From contig NZ_QLSU01000003.1 of assembly GCF_003268775.1 (NCBI RefSeq), positions 414,248 through 478,247 on the forward strand: a stretch of DNA of 64,000 nucleotides, read 5' to 3'. Both the position numbers and the translations under genes were made by a program. Positions 44,844 through 54,160 of this stretch are shown one piece after another (within the stretch, counting starts at the first letter, position 1; every line of letters begins with the position of its first letter). A model generated the notes under the pieces. That model saw only the letters and a program-made list of their open reading frames with translations. It made no database searches and had not been told where the DNA came from. The stretch is from Paraburkholderia unamae (lineage in GTDB: Bacteria; Pseudomonadota; Gammaproteobacteria; Burkholderiales; Burkholderiaceae).

Positions 44844-46463
44844 TCAGGCCGCGACCGCCACGTTTGCGCCATGTTCCGCTGCGAGCGCCTGCGCGAGCAC
44901 GGCAAGCGCGCCGCCCAGATCGGCCGCCGAGCGCGCGCTGCCCCAGGCAAAGCCGTCCGGCCGCACGATAGCCGCCACGGCGTTGTGGTCCGCGAGCCAG
45001 CGGCGCACGGTGTCGCGTTCTTCTTCGCAGTAGAGCACGCCGGGCGTGTCGCCGCTCGCACCACTCGCGCCATTCCCGCCCAGGCAGACCACGGCCGCGC
45101 CTTCCAGCCAGCGCGTCTCGCCCAGTTGCGCACGCGCCTGCGCGGCTATGCCCGCATCGGTGCAGACCACATAGAAGTCACCGCGCACCCGTTCGTCCAG
45201 GCGCGTTCGTTCGATCTGCGCGCCGTTCACCCATGGTTGCGGGAACAACGTTCCTGCGCCCTCTCCCAGTTCGCCTGCGCCCGCGCCTTGCAGCAGGCCC
45301 GCCGCCAGGTCCGGAATGAACGCCTGGCGCACGGTGGGCGCGGTGCCGGCCGCCAGCGCCGCGCCGAGCACGCGGTCGCGTTCGAGCGCAGCCGCCTCAT
45401 CCAGTTCGCCGATGATCAGCCCAAACGACTTCGCATGCTCGACCACGGTCTGCACATGCGGACGGCGCTCCGCGCCGTAGCTGTCGAGCAGCGCGTCGCC
45501 GGCCTTGCCGCGACGCACGGCGTCGAGCTTCCACGCGAGGTTGTACGCGTCGCGCACGCCCGCGCACAGCCCCTGGCCGAGGAACGGCGGCATCTGGTGC
45601 GCCGCGTCGCCCAGCAGGAACACGCGGCCCTGGCGCCATTGCTCCGCCACCACCGCGTGGAAGCGGTAGATCGCCACACGCAGCACGTCCACGCCGCTCG
45701 TGTCCACGAAGGTGGAGAGCACGCGGTCCAGATGCTCGGGATCGTTGAACGACTCGGGCGTTTCGCCGGGCATCACCTTGATTTCCCAGCGGCGCAGGCG
45801 CTCCGGGCCCACGATATACGTGCCGGGGCGCGACGGACGGCAGTATTGCACGCAGCGCTCGGGCAGTTCGATATCGCCATGCAGGTTCGCATCGACCACC
45901 ACCCACCATTCGTCGAACGCCAGGTCGTGCAGCGGCGCACCGATCGTTGTGCGCACAACACTGCGCGCGCCGTCGCAGGCGAGCAGCCAGCGCGCGCGCA
46001 AGGTCTTTTGCGCGCCGTCCGGGCCCGCCACGGCCACATCCACGCCCTCGGCGTCCTGCCGCACGTCGAGCAGCGCGTGCTCCAGCATCACGTCCACCGC
46101 GGCGAAGCGCTTCACGCCCTCGCGCAGAATGGCTTCGAGCGTCGGCTGAAAGAACATGAAGGTCGGCTCCCAGCCAAGCGGGCCGGGCGCGGGCATCGGA
46201 TAGAAGCGCTTGATGACCTCGCCCTTCACGCCGACGAAATCGGTGCCGGGGTGCGGGCAGGTGCCTTCCTCGATCTGTTCGGCGAGGCCGATGGCCTGGA
46301 ATGCGCGCATCGCCTCGTGGTCGGCCGTGATCGCGCGCGGCTTGTCGTAGATTGCCTTCTCGCGTTCGACCACGGCCACGCGCATGCCCATCGTGCCGAG
46401 CAGGTTGGCGAGCGTCGCACCGGTGGGGCCGTAGCCCGCGATGATTGCGTCGTATGTCTCCAT
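44844..46463 (-). CDS. MhpA-like FAD-dependent aromatic hydroxylase
   Basis: 539-residue flavoprotein monooxygenase with the larger three-domain architecture of 3-(3-hydroxyphenyl)propionate hydroxylase. GYGPTGATLANLLGTMGMRVAVVER at the start, CDGARSVVR motif, VFLLGDAAHQMPPFLGQG motif, and a C-terminal thioredoxin-like region. ATG 46463 has AGAAGGAAATC ahead of it. In an operon with homogentisate dioxygenase it might produce homogentisate from a monohydroxylated phenylacetate, but the substrate is not proven. Confidence 0.9.
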   Translation of the reverse strand: METYDAIIAGYGPTGATLANLLGTMGMRVAVVEREKAIYDKPRAITADHEAMRAFQAIGLAEQIEEGTCPHPGTDFVGVKGEVIKRFYPMPAPGPLGWEPTFMFFQPTLEAILREGVKRFAAVDVMLEHALLDVRQDAEGVDVAVAGPDGAQKTLRARWLLACDGARSVVRTTIGAPLHDLAFDEWWVVVDANLHGDIELPERCVQYCRPSRPGTYIVGPERLRRWEIKVMPGETPESFNDPEHLDRVLSTFVDTSGVDVLRVAIYRFHAVVAEQWRQGRVFLLGDAAHQMPPFLGQGLCAGVRDAYNLAWKLDAVRRGKAGDALLDSYGAERRPHVQTVVEHAKSFGLIIGELDEAAALERDRVLGAALAAGTAPTVRQAFIPDLAAGLLQGAGAGELGEGAGTLFPQPWVNGAQIERTRLDERVRGDFYVVCTDAGIAAQARAQLGETRWLEGAAVVCLGGNGASGASGDTPGVLYCEEERDTVRRWLADHNAVAAIVRPDGFAWGSARSAADLGGALAVLAQALAAEHGANVAVAA

Positions 46464-46524
46464 GATTTCCTTCTGCCTTCTGTTGTTGCCTGTTCTGTCG
46501 CTTCGGTTGCCCTTCGGTTGGCCT

Positions 46525-47835
46525 TCAGTTGCCCGCTTGCGGCGCGCGAAAGCCATCCCATACGGTGTCGTATGCCGACTGGCGATGCGCCGCCGCAAGC
46601 GCGCGGCGCGTCACGCGAAACACGCGGCGGCTCTCGAACATGAACGCGAGCGTGTTGTCGACCTTGTGCGGCGCGAGCGTGGCCGCGCTCGCTTTCTCGA
46701 AGGTCGTCACGTCGGGGCCGTGCGGCATCATGCAGTTGTGCAGGCTCACGCCGCCTGGCACGAAGCCTTCGGCCTTGGCGTCGTACACGCCGCGCACGAG
46801 GCCCATCAGTTCGCTCATCACGTTGCGGTGGAACCAGGGCGGACGGAACGTGTCTTCGGCCACGAGCCAGCGCGGCGGGAAGATCACGAAGTCGCAGTCG
46901 GCCGTGCCCGCTTGCAGCGAGGGCGCGGTGAGCACCGTATAGATCGACGGATCGGGGTGATCGAACGAGATCGTGCCGATCGCCATGAAGCGCGCGAGGT
47001 CGTACTTGCACGGCGCGAGATTGCCGTGCCACGCGACCACGTCGAGCGGCGAATGCGACTGCCGCGCCTGCCAGAACTTGCCGAGGAATTTGCGCACCAC
47101 CGTCACGTCGCGCGGGCCTTCTTCGTAAGCGGCAACGGGCGTGAGGAAGTCGCGCTGGTTCGCAAGACCGTTCGAGCCGATCGGGCCCAGTTCGGGCAAG
47201 CGGAACGGCGCACCGTAGTTCTCACAGAGATAGCCGCTTGCCTGCGCCTCGCGCAACTCCACGCGGAAATGCACGCCGCGCGGAATCAGCGCGATTTCGC
47301 CGGGCGCCACGTCGAGCACGCCCATTTCCGTCTTGATGACGAGCGCGCCCGCTTGCGGCACGATCAGCATTTCGCCGTCCGCATTCAGCAAGTAGCGGTC
47401 GGTCATCGAGGCGTTCGCGTGATAAACGTGCGCCGCAATGCCCGACTGCTCTTCCGGGTCGCCGTTTCCGGCCACCGTCACGATGCCGTCCACGAAGTCG
47501 GTGCGCGCCGCGGGCGCGGGCCACGGGTCCCAGCGAAAGCGGTTCGCGGGCGTATCGACTTCCTTGAAGGGCCCCGATTCCCATGTGGCGTGCGCGAGCG
47601 GCCGGTACTCGCCGTGCATGGCCGAAGGCAGCAGGCGATACAGCCACGTCCGGCGGTTTTCCACGCGCGGCGCGGTGAAGGCCGCACCCGAGAGCAGTTC
47701 CGCATACAGACCGTGCGGCGCGCGTTGCGGCGAATTTCTGCCTTGCGGCAAGGCGCCCGGCCGGGCCTCGGTCGAAAAATGATTGCCGAAGCCGCTCATA
47801 TAGCCAGGGTTTTCCGTCGTGGTCTGTACACTCAT
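46525..47835 (-). CDS. hmgA: homogentisate 1,2-dioxygenase
   Basis: 436-residue cupin-fold ring-cleaving dioxygenase that opens homogentisate to maleylacetoacetate. It starts [26 protein letters not shown], the family hallmark, and contains [17 protein letters not shown] and [15 protein letters not shown] near the iron site. Full length. It sits between the fumarylacetoacetase-like gene and two hydroxylase genes in one leftward operon; no maleylacetoacetate isomerase gene is visible. Confidence 0.97.
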   Translation of the reverse strand: MSVQTTTENPGYMSGFGNHFSTEARPGALPQGRNSPQRAPHGLYAELLSGAAFTAPRVENRRTWLYRLLPSAMHGEYRPLAHATWESGPFKEVDTPANRFRWDPWPAPAARTDFVDGIVTVAGNGDPEEQSGIAAHVYHANASMTDRYLLNADGEMLIVPQAGALVIKTEMGVLDVAPGEIALIPRGVHFRVELREAQASGYLCENYGAPFRLPELGPIGSNGLANQRDFLTPVAAYEEGPRDVTVVRKFLGKFWQARQSHSPLDVVAWHGNLAPCKYDLARFMAIGTISFDHPDPSIYTVLTAPSLQAGTADCDFVIFPPRWLVAEDTFRPPWFHRNVMSELMGLVRGVYDAKAEGFVPGGVSLHNCMMPHGPDVTTFEKASAATLAPHKVDNTLAFMFESRRVFRVTRRALAAAHRQSAYDTVWDGFRAPQAGN

Positions 47836-47908
47836 CTGTTATCTCAGGTGGGCTTGTTACTCTTCTGCCCGGCATGCATTGATCTGCATGCCGAAGCGAT
47901 CATGCTTG

Positions 47909-48895
47909 TCAGCGTGCGTACTTCTGGATCGGCTGGTCGATCGCACCGAAGATCGACGCGCCTTCCTTGTCGAACATCTCCACGCGCACGCGGTCGCCGA
48001 AGTGGAAGAACGGCGTGATCGGCTTGCCGTGCTCAACGGTTTCCAGTGCGCGCTTTTCCGAAATGCAGCAGAAGCCGCGGCTGCGGTCATGGTTCGAAAT
48101 CGTGCCCGAGCCGATCACCGTGCCCGCGCCCAGCGTGCGCGTGGCCGTGGCGTGCGAAATCAGGCGCGGGAAGTCGAAGTACACGTCCACGTTCGCGAGC
48201 GGTTCGCCAAGCTTCTCGTCGTTCACGTGCACCGTGAGCGGCAGCGCGACCTTCGCGCCGTCCCATGCGTCGCCCAGCTCGTCCGGCGTCACGGCCACCG
48301 GCGAAAACGCCGTCACGCCCTTGCCGTTCAGGAAGCCGAAACCCTTGTTCAGCTCAGGCGGGATGATGTGGCGCAGCGACGTGTCGTTGAGCAGCATGAG
48401 CAGCTTGATGTGCTTGCGCGCCTCTTCGGGCGTGGTGAGCATCGGCACGTCGTCGGTGATGATCGCGATTTCCGCTTCGAGGTCCACGCCCCAGTCTTCG
48501 CTCGCCACGATCACCGGGTCGAGCGGGCCTGTGAAGTAGTCCGAAGAACCCTGGTACATGAGCGGGTCTTCAAGGAACGACTTGGGCATGTCGGCGCCGC
48601 GCGCCTTGCGCACGAGCTCCACGTGGCTCAGATACGCGCTGCCGTCGAGCCACTGATACGCGCGCGGCAGCGGCGAGGCGCACTGCGCGGCATCGAATGC
48701 GAACGCGCCCGCGGCGTTGCCCGCGTTCAGCGCGTCCGAAAGCGCCTTCAGGCGCGGCTCGGCGGTTTCCCAGTTTTCGATGGCGGACTGCAACGTCGGC
48801 GCAATGTCAGCAGCGGCGACGGCGCGCGAGAGGTCACGCGATACGACGATCAGTGCACCGTCACGGGTGCCGTTCTTCAGCGAGGCAAGTTTCAT
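47909..48895 (-). CDS. fumarylacetoacetate hydrolase family enzyme
   Basis: 328-residue FAH-fold hydrolase. Metal-binding acidic residues are in DWGVDLEAEIAIITDD, with LPLTVHVNDEKLGE and GSGTISNHD in the C-terminal fold. It is shorter than the classic ~420-residue fumarylacetoacetase and belongs to the short bacterial type. Next to hmgA its likely job is hydrolysis of fumaryl- or maleylacetoacetate to acetoacetate plus the diacid. First gene of the hmg operon, divergent from the IclR gene. Confidence 0.9.
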   Translation of the reverse strand: MKLASLKNGTRDGALIVVSRDLSRAVAAADIAPTLQSAIENWETAEPRLKALSDALNAGNAAGAFAFDAAQCASPLPRAYQWLDGSAYLSHVELVRKARGADMPKSFLEDPLMYQGSSDYFTGPLDPVIVASEDWGVDLEAEIAIITDDVPMLTTPEEARKHIKLLMLLNDTSLRHIIPPELNKGFGFLNGKGVTAFSPVAVTPDELGDAWDGAKVALPLTVHVNDEKLGEPLANVDVYFDFPRLISHATATRTLGAGTVIGSGTISNHDRSRGFCCISEKRALETVEHGKPITPFFHFGDRVRVEMFDKEGASIFGAIDQPIQKYAR

Positions 48896-48903
48896 TTTCA
48901 GAA

Positions 48904-48918
48904 TTCCACTGGTTGGAA
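48904..48918. promoter_or_regulatory. inverted repeat in the FAH-IclR divergent promoter
   Basis: TTCCA-CTGGT-TGGAA, perfect 5-base arms, in the 92-base gap between the FAH and IclR starts. Candidate IclR operator. Confidence 0.45.
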
Positions 48919-48987
48919 AAGTTGGCTAAACTCCAGTCCGTGAAATTTACGCTTGGGCGTCAACCTTCATATCTGCCTTTCCATCTG

Positions 48988-49791
48988 ATGAACACACAAT
49001 CCAAAAAGACCAAATCGGAGACTTCGGAGCCCGGCACTGTCGAGCGCACCATGGAAATGCTGCGTCTGCTCGCCACCGCCGGCCGTTACGGCCTCGCGCT
49101 CACGCAGATTTCGGAAGCCGCGAAGCTGCCGCACTCCACCGCGCACCGCCTCTTGCGCCGCCTCATCGCCGAGCGCATGGTCATGCAGCGCGAGTCCAAC
49201 AAGCGCTACGTGCTCGGGCCGCTTGCCTTCGAACTCGGCCTCGCCGCCACGCAGATCTACGACCTGCGCGAACCGTGCCGCCCCATCCTCATGCGCCTCG
49301 CCGAAGAGATCGGGGACACGGTCTACCTCACCGTGCGCAGTGGCAACGAGTCCGTGTGCGAGGACCGGTACGAAGGCCCCTCCACTATCCGCGTCATCAC
49401 GCTCGAAGTCGGCAGCCGCCGGCCGCTCGGGCTCGGCGCGGGCGGCCTCGCCATCCTCGCGGCGATTCCCGAGGAAGAGCGCGAGCACACCATCGCCTGG
49501 ATCACGCACCGCCACGCCGCCAACAAGGCGTTGCAGGAAAAGCCGCTGCGCGCCGCCATCGACACCTGCCGCAAGCATGGCTACTCGCTCATCCGCAGCA
49601 AGGTCACGCTCGGCACCACCGCCGTGGGCGTGGCCGTGCTCGACACGCTCGACAACCCCATTGCCGCCGTGAGCGTGGCCGCCGTGGACAGCCGCATGTC
49701 GGGCCCGCGCATCGAACTGCTCGCGCGCCAGTTGCACAACACGGTGGGGCGCATTCGCGAGTCGCTGCACAGCTTCCGCGGGCGCGACTAG
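48988..49791 (+). CDS. IclR-family regulator
   Basis: 267 residues: winged helix (GTVERTMEMLRLLATAGRYGLALTQISEAAKLPHSTAHRLLRRLIAERMV) and a C-terminal IclR effector domain (GDTVYLTVRSGNESVCEDRYEGP; RPLGLGAGGLAILAA). Start ATG 48988. Divergent from the homogentisate operon, which it should regulate; effector probably an aromatic pathway intermediate. Confidence 0.93.
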   Translation: MNTQSKKTKSETSEPGTVERTMEMLRLLATAGRYGLALTQISEAAKLPHSTAHRLLRRLIAERMVMQRESNKRYVLGPLAFELGLAATQIYDLREPCRPILMRLAEEIGDTVYLTVRSGNESVCEDRYEGPSTIRVITLEVGSRRPLGLGAGGLAILAAIPEEEREHTIAWITHRHAANKALQEKPLRAAIDTCRKHGYSLIRSKVTLGTTAVGVAVLDTLDNPIAAVSVAAVDSRMSGPRIELLARQLHNTVGRIRESLHSFRGRD

Positions 49792-49949
49792 TCTCGCTTC
49801 AAGTTGCATCGTCAATCGTGGTCCTGAGCAAAAACGCTTTCCGCCTGGCAAACAATACGAGCGTTCGCGTTGCGCGCCGGGCGAGCATAGCGGGAGCGGC
49901 TTGCGCGACGCGTGGCCACTGCAACCTGCCTTCAGGCGAGACTACGACG

Positions 49950-50303
49950 ATGATCATCGAACACCGAACCTACACCCTGCACCCCGGCAATACCGGCAAA
50001 TACTTTTCGCTTTACACGCAGCAGGGCATGAGCATCCAGCTCGAATACCTGCCCCGGCCCATCGGCTACTACAGCACCGAACTCGGCACGCTCAACCAGG
50101 TCATTCACATGTGGGCGTACGACGATCTCAACGATCGCGCCCAACGCCGCGCGCTCATGAAGCAGGACCCGCGCTGGACAGCCTATGTCGCGCAGATCCT
50201 GCCGCTCATCCAGCATCAGGAAAGCAAGATCCTCGTACCCGCTTCGTTCTTCACGCCTCCCATCGCGACGTTCGCGCTGGAGCAGGAAGAAAGCATCGCC
50301 TGA
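49950..50303 (+). CDS. NIPSNAP-family small protein
   Basis: 117-residue ferredoxin-like fold protein of the NIPSNAP family (MIIEHRTYTLHPGNTGKYFSLYTQQG; GTLNQVIHMWAYDDLNDRAQRRALMKQDPRW). Family members are common in aromatic and steroid degradation clusters but their function is unknown. It follows the IclR gene by 158 bases in the same direction. Confidence 0.88.
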   Translation: MIIEHRTYTLHPGNTGKYFSLYTQQGMSIQLEYLPRPIGYYSTELGTLNQVIHMWAYDDLNDRAQRRALMKQDPRWTAYVAQILPLIQHQESKILVPASFFTPPIATFALEQEESIA

Positions 50304-50338
50304 AGTTCGACTCCCGTTGCCGCTGCCACGAGGAACAG

Positions 50339-50359
50339 GGACCGGCACGAAGCCGGTCC
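50339..50359. terminator. hairpin between convergent genes
   Basis: GGACCGGC-ACGAA-GCCGGTCC, perfect 8-base stem, between the NIPSNAP and hydrolase stops. No U-tract. Confidence 0.5.
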
Positions 50360-50369
50360 GTCGCGCCTG

Positions 50370-51236
50370 TCAAGCTGCGAGCGGGAAATAGCGGTCGAGC
50401 CAGCCCTTCAGGATCTCGCGCAAACGCGTGCTGCCGTCCGCGAACGGGAAGTGGTCGACTTCCGTGAGCAGGATCAGCTCGGCGCCCTTGCCCGCGTGCT
50501 TGAACACGTCGATGGCCTGCGCCGTGGGCGTCACGCTGTCGTTGGCCGAATGCAGCAGCAGGAGCGGGCGCGGTGCGAACTGCGCGACCACGTCGATCGG
50601 CCGGAAGCTGCAAATGCTCGCCATCGTTTCCGCCGTGAAGTCCATGATCGAGCCCGGCGGCAGATGGTTGCGCATGTGCTCGGGCACCGGCACGATGTCC
50701 CAACGCTTGACCATGAGCGATTCGCCGGTCTGCTCGCGGTGGCGCTGGCCCTTCTCCATCGTTTCGGTGAAGCGCGCCCAGGCCTCGGGCGTGGGATGCT
50801 GGTCGCGCGACTTCTGCAAGCCGTCGCCCCAGCCGCCCATCGACACCACACCGGCCACGCGCACATCCACGGCGCCCGCGAAAATGCTGATGGCCGCGCC
50901 GAAACTCTGGCCCGAAAGCAGGATGCGCTCGCCCTTCACTTCCGGGCGTGCCGCGAGCCACGTCACCACGTTGCGCATGTCCGCCACCTGGTCCTGGCAG
51001 ATAATGCGGCCGCGCTGGCCTTCGCTGTCGCCGCAGCCGCGCATGTCGAAGCTCAGCACCACGTAGCCAAGGCTCTCATAGAGCTCGGCTTCGATCACAT
51101 GTGTTTCGCCATCCTTATTACCGCCGAATCCATGGCTCACGATCACGGCCGGCAACGGGTCGCGTGCGCCTTCGGGTACGCGCAGCACGCCCGCGAGTTG
51201 AAGGCCGTCCGACGGAATGGAAACTTTCGCCTGCAT
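50370..51236 (-). CDS. alpha/beta hydrolase
   Basis: 288-residue alpha/beta hydrolase. Oxyanion region SHGFGGNKDGE, nucleophile elbow GQSFG with Ser111, late Asp in LLLHSANDSVTP and catalytic His in TEVDHFPF. It resembles the cinnamoyl-esterase/S9-like group. As third gene of the dioxygenase-aldehyde dehydrogenase operon it may hydrolyse an ester or ring-cleavage product, but the substrate is unknown. GGAGAAATAC precedes ATG 51236. Confidence 0.88.
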   Translation of the reverse strand: MQAKVSIPSDGLQLAGVLRVPEGARDPLPAVIVSHGFGGNKDGETHVIEAELYESLGYVVLSFDMRGCGDSEGQRGRIICQDQVADMRNVVTWLAARPEVKGERILLSGQSFGAAISIFAGAVDVRVAGVVSMGGWGDGLQKSRDQHPTPEAWARFTETMEKGQRHREQTGESLMVKRWDIVPVPEHMRNHLPPGSIMDFTAETMASICSFRPIDVVAQFAPRPLLLLHSANDSVTPTAQAIDVFKHAGKGAELILLTEVDHFPFADGSTRLREILKGWLDRYFPLAA

Positions 51237-51340
51237 GTATTTCTCCAGTTTGCTTGATCGGGCTGCCCCGAAACGTTTCGCGCGCCGTGCGCGGGGTTCT
51301 CGCGCGCGGCGCGTTCGCAACCGCTATTCGTGCGGTGCGC

Positions 51341-52798
51341 TTAAAGCAATGCGGTCACGACCTTTTCGTGCGTGACGTCCTCCAGCGCGTTGGTGCCGTT
51401 CTCGCGGCCATAGCCGCTGGCCTTCACACCGCCCCAAGGCATGGCCGGATCGATCAGCCCGAAGCCGTTGAGCCATACCGCACCGGTTTTCAGGCGTCGC
51501 GCGACGAGATGACCCTCGGCCAGTTCGCGCGTGAATACGCCGGCGGACAGGCCATAGTCGCTGTCGTTGGCAATGGCCACGGCTTCGTCCACGTCGTCGA
51601 AGGGAATCACGCAGGCCACCGGCCCGAAGATTTCCTCGCGCGCGATACGCATGCTGTTGTTGCCCACGAACACGGTCGGCTCGACGTAGTAGCCGCTGCG
51701 CGCCACGCGCTTGCCGCCCGTGAGTTTTTGCGCGCCTTCTTCGAGGCCAGCGCCGCAGTAGCCGAGAATGCGGTCCACGGCGCGCTGGCTGATGACGGGG
51801 CCGAGCGTGGTGGCCGGATCGAGCGCGTCGCCGATCACCTGCTCGCTCGCGATCGCAGCAAGGCGCTCGGCCACTTCGGCAACACGCGAGCGGTGCACGA
51901 GAATGCGCGTGCCCGCCGCGCACACCTGGCCTTGATTGGCGAGGAAGCCCATGGCGAGCGTGCCGATGGCCGTGTCGAGATCCGCGCTTGGCAGCACGAT
52001 TTGCGCGGCCTTGCCGCCCAGTTCGAGCGTGAGCGGCTTGAGCGTTTTCGCGGCTTCAGCCGCGAGAATGCGTCCCACCGTGCCGCTGCCCGTGTAGCTC
52101 AGTTTCGCCACGAGCGGATGGCGCGCGAGCGCCATGCCGGCCACGGGGCCCGCGCCCGGCACGACGTTGAACGCGCCGGCCGGAAAGCCGGCTTCGTTGA
52201 ACAGACGCGCGATATGCAGCGTGGAAAGCGGCGCTTCCTCGGCGGGCTTGAGCACCACCGCATTGCCCGCGGCGAGCGCGGCGGCCGCTTTCCAGCCCAC
52301 GTACATCGTCGGCGCGTTATAGGCGCCGATCGCGCCGATCACGCCCAGGGGCTCGCGCACCGTATAGGCGAGCACCGGGCGGCCGAACATGTCGGGCACC
52401 GAAATGTTGCGGCCGTCGAGCTTGTCGGCAAAGCCCGCGAAATAGCGCAGCGTGCGGATCAGGTTGGCCACGTCGGCGTGACGCGCCATGCCGAGGATCT
52501 TGCCGTTGTCGAGGCTTTCGAGGCGCGCGATGAGGTCCGCGTCGCGCTCCACGAGGTCGGCGAGGCGATTGAGGAGCCGCGCGCGGCCCACGCCGTCCAC
52601 GGCGCCCCACGCGCCATCGAAGGCGCGCTGCGCGGCCTGCACCGCCGCATCGACATCGGCCTCGCTCGCGGCGGCCACGTGCGCCAGCACCTGCTCGTTC
52701 GACGGATTGATCACCGGCTGCGTGGCGCCGCCGGTTGCGGCTACGAACTGGCCGTCTATGTACAACTGCTCCTGAAACTGTGTCGTCGCGGCAACCAT
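51341..52798 (-). CDS. NAD(P)-dependent aldehyde dehydrogenase
   Basis: 485-residue ALDH. Catalytic Cys293 (NQGQVCAAGTR), general base Glu259 (LELGGKAAQ), oxyanion Asn161 and Lys184 are present. It groups by eye with semialdehyde and betaine-type dehydrogenases. Next to the extradiol dioxygenase it likely oxidises a muconate-type semialdehyde ring-cleavage product, as HpaE does in homoprotocatechuate breakdown. ATG 52798 follows GGAGACACAGTC. Confidence 0.92.
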   Translation of the reverse strand: MVAATTQFQEQLYIDGQFVAATGGATQPVINPSNEQVLAHVAAASEADVDAAVQAAQRAFDGAWGAVDGVGRARLLNRLADLVERDADLIARLESLDNGKILGMARHADVANLIRTLRYFAGFADKLDGRNISVPDMFGRPVLAYTVREPLGVIGAIGAYNAPTMYVGWKAAAALAAGNAVVLKPAEEAPLSTLHIARLFNEAGFPAGAFNVVPGAGPVAGMALARHPLVAKLSYTGSGTVGRILAAEAAKTLKPLTLELGGKAAQIVLPSADLDTAIGTLAMGFLANQGQVCAAGTRILVHRSRVAEVAERLAAIASEQVIGDALDPATTLGPVISQRAVDRILGYCGAGLEEGAQKLTGGKRVARSGYYVEPTVFVGNNSMRIAREEIFGPVACVIPFDDVDEAVAIANDSDYGLSAGVFTRELAEGHLVARRLKTGAVWLNGFGLIDPAMPWGGVKASGYGRENGTNALEDVTHEKVVTALL

Positions 52799-52868
52799 GA
52801 CTGTGTCTCCTCTTTTGGACGCTCTACAGGACCCGCTATAGGACGCTTGATGCATGCACGCCGCGCCC

Positions 52869-53792
52869 TTAGCGCAGTTCCGGCGTTTCGAAGTTGGTCG
52901 GGAAGTCGAGCGGCTCGGACTCGCCCCAGATGCTGCGCGTGCCCACTTCCTGCCAGTCCTGGGCTTCCCATTCGACGCCTGGCGCGATGAAGTCCATGTC
53001 GGCGAAATACTCGTGCATGCTGTTCCACGGGTCGCGGATATAGGCGAACGTGTTCGAGCCCACGAAGTGACGGCCCGGACCCCAGCCGGGGATATAGCCT
53101 TTGTTGACCATCTGGCGCGCGGCCGCGCCCACTTCGTCGGTCGTGCCGACGTCGAAGCCCACGTGATGCAGGCCGTACGTGCTCGACTTGCCGAACGCGA
53201 CGATGTGATGGTCCGAGCCGTGCGGCGAGTGCAGGAAGTTCAGGAACGAGGCCACGCTGTCCGAAAGGCGCAGGTTGAACATCTCGTTGTAGAACGCGAC
53301 CTTGCGGTTCGGATCGGTGGAGAACAGCACGACGTGGCCCATGCGGCGCGGGCGGATCGGCTTCTCGTCGATGAGCTCGGTGCGGCCCTTGCGCGCCGTG
53401 CGGTTATCGAGCGTGTTGAAGGTCACGCGCGGCGCGGTGTCCCACGGCGCTTCGTCGGCCGCCTTGACGTTCGTGAGCATGCCGTCGAAGTCGCGGAACC
53501 AGAGGCCCTCGCCCGGCACGTTCTTCGGCGCGTCGAGCAGTTCGACGCCGCCGCGTTCGAGATTCGCGCGGATCTCGCGCAGCGACTGCTCGTCGGTGCC
53601 GTAGCTCACATAGGTCAGACGTTTGCGCGGCCCCTGGGTCAGGATCACCTGGTCCTGATCGCGCCCGTAGCAACGGCATACGAGCGTGCCGTCGCGCTCG
53701 AAGGTCTCGAGGCCGAAGTCCTCGTAGAACACACGCGCAATCGCGAGGTCGGGGACCGACATGGAGAAATGCTGGATATTGCGAATCGTCAT
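52869..53792 (-). CDS. type I (VOC) extradiol ring-cleavage dioxygenase
   Basis: 307-residue two-domain vicinal oxygen chelate protein. The three expected iron ligands of catechol 2,3-dioxygenases are at His153 (GHVVLFSTD), His210 (GLHHVGF) and Glu261 (HEYFADMDF), almost the same numbering as in BphC. It should cleave a catechol-type ring next to the hydroxyls (meta cleavage). GAGGAAGACAG precedes the start. First gene of the dioxygenase-ALDH-hydrolase operon, divergent from a LysR gene. Confidence 0.92.
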   Translation of the reverse strand: MTIRNIQHFSMSVPDLAIARVFYEDFGLETFERDGTLVCRCYGRDQDQVILTQGPRKRLTYVSYGTDEQSLREIRANLERGGVELLDAPKNVPGEGLWFRDFDGMLTNVKAADEAPWDTAPRVTFNTLDNRTARKGRTELIDEKPIRPRRMGHVVLFSTDPNRKVAFYNEMFNLRLSDSVASFLNFLHSPHGSDHHIVAFGKSSTYGLHHVGFDVGTTDEVGAAARQMVNKGYIPGWGPGRHFVGSNTFAYIRDPWNSMHEYFADMDFIAPGVEWEAQDWQEVGTRSIWGESEPLDFPTNFETPELR

Positions 53793-54160
53793 CTGCTGTC
53801 TTCCTCTTCCTGATCTGGCTTCCCTGCGTCTTGCATGGCGTACAGGGTCGAGGCATAGATTAAGGAGCGGGCCTGGGGGCGTCCAATCAAAAGAATGACG
53901 TCGGCGCGCTCATCCATAACTGCATGCATCGTGGGTGCGTGCATACCCTGATACGGGTGCGCCGCTAGCATTCGCGTGGCGATAAATCAATGGGGGAAAG
54001 CGCCTTGAAAACGGCGCTCTTCAATTGGGGTTGAAAGCGGGTTTCGCCTGTTTGAAGCGCGCCTCGAACGATGCGCGCGCAACGAATGACGCACGGGACA
54101 GCCGGCCGGGACTGCTAGAATCGTGGCCAGAAAGCAAGAGAGACAGAAAGGACGCGCAGC
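53793..54160. other. divergent dioxygenase / LysR promoter region
   Basis: 368 bases, no gene. Holds the inverted repeat at 53924-53944, an adjacent ACCC-TGATAC-GGGT dyad around 53946-53959, and a TAGAAT hexamer (54116-54121) 39 bases before the LysR start that may be its -10 element. Confidence 0.55.
53924..53944. promoter_or_regulatory. LysR-type binding site
   Basis: ATGCA-N11-TGCAT, perfect 5-base arms with the 11-base spacing typical of LysR-family boxes, 131 bases upstream of the dioxygenase start. Likely bound by the divergent LysR protein. Confidence 0.6.

Noticed and set aside
51101..52990. 629-codon open frame opposite the ALDH gene
   Set aside because: Arg/His/Glu-rich shadow; ALDH catalytic residues are on the minus strand.
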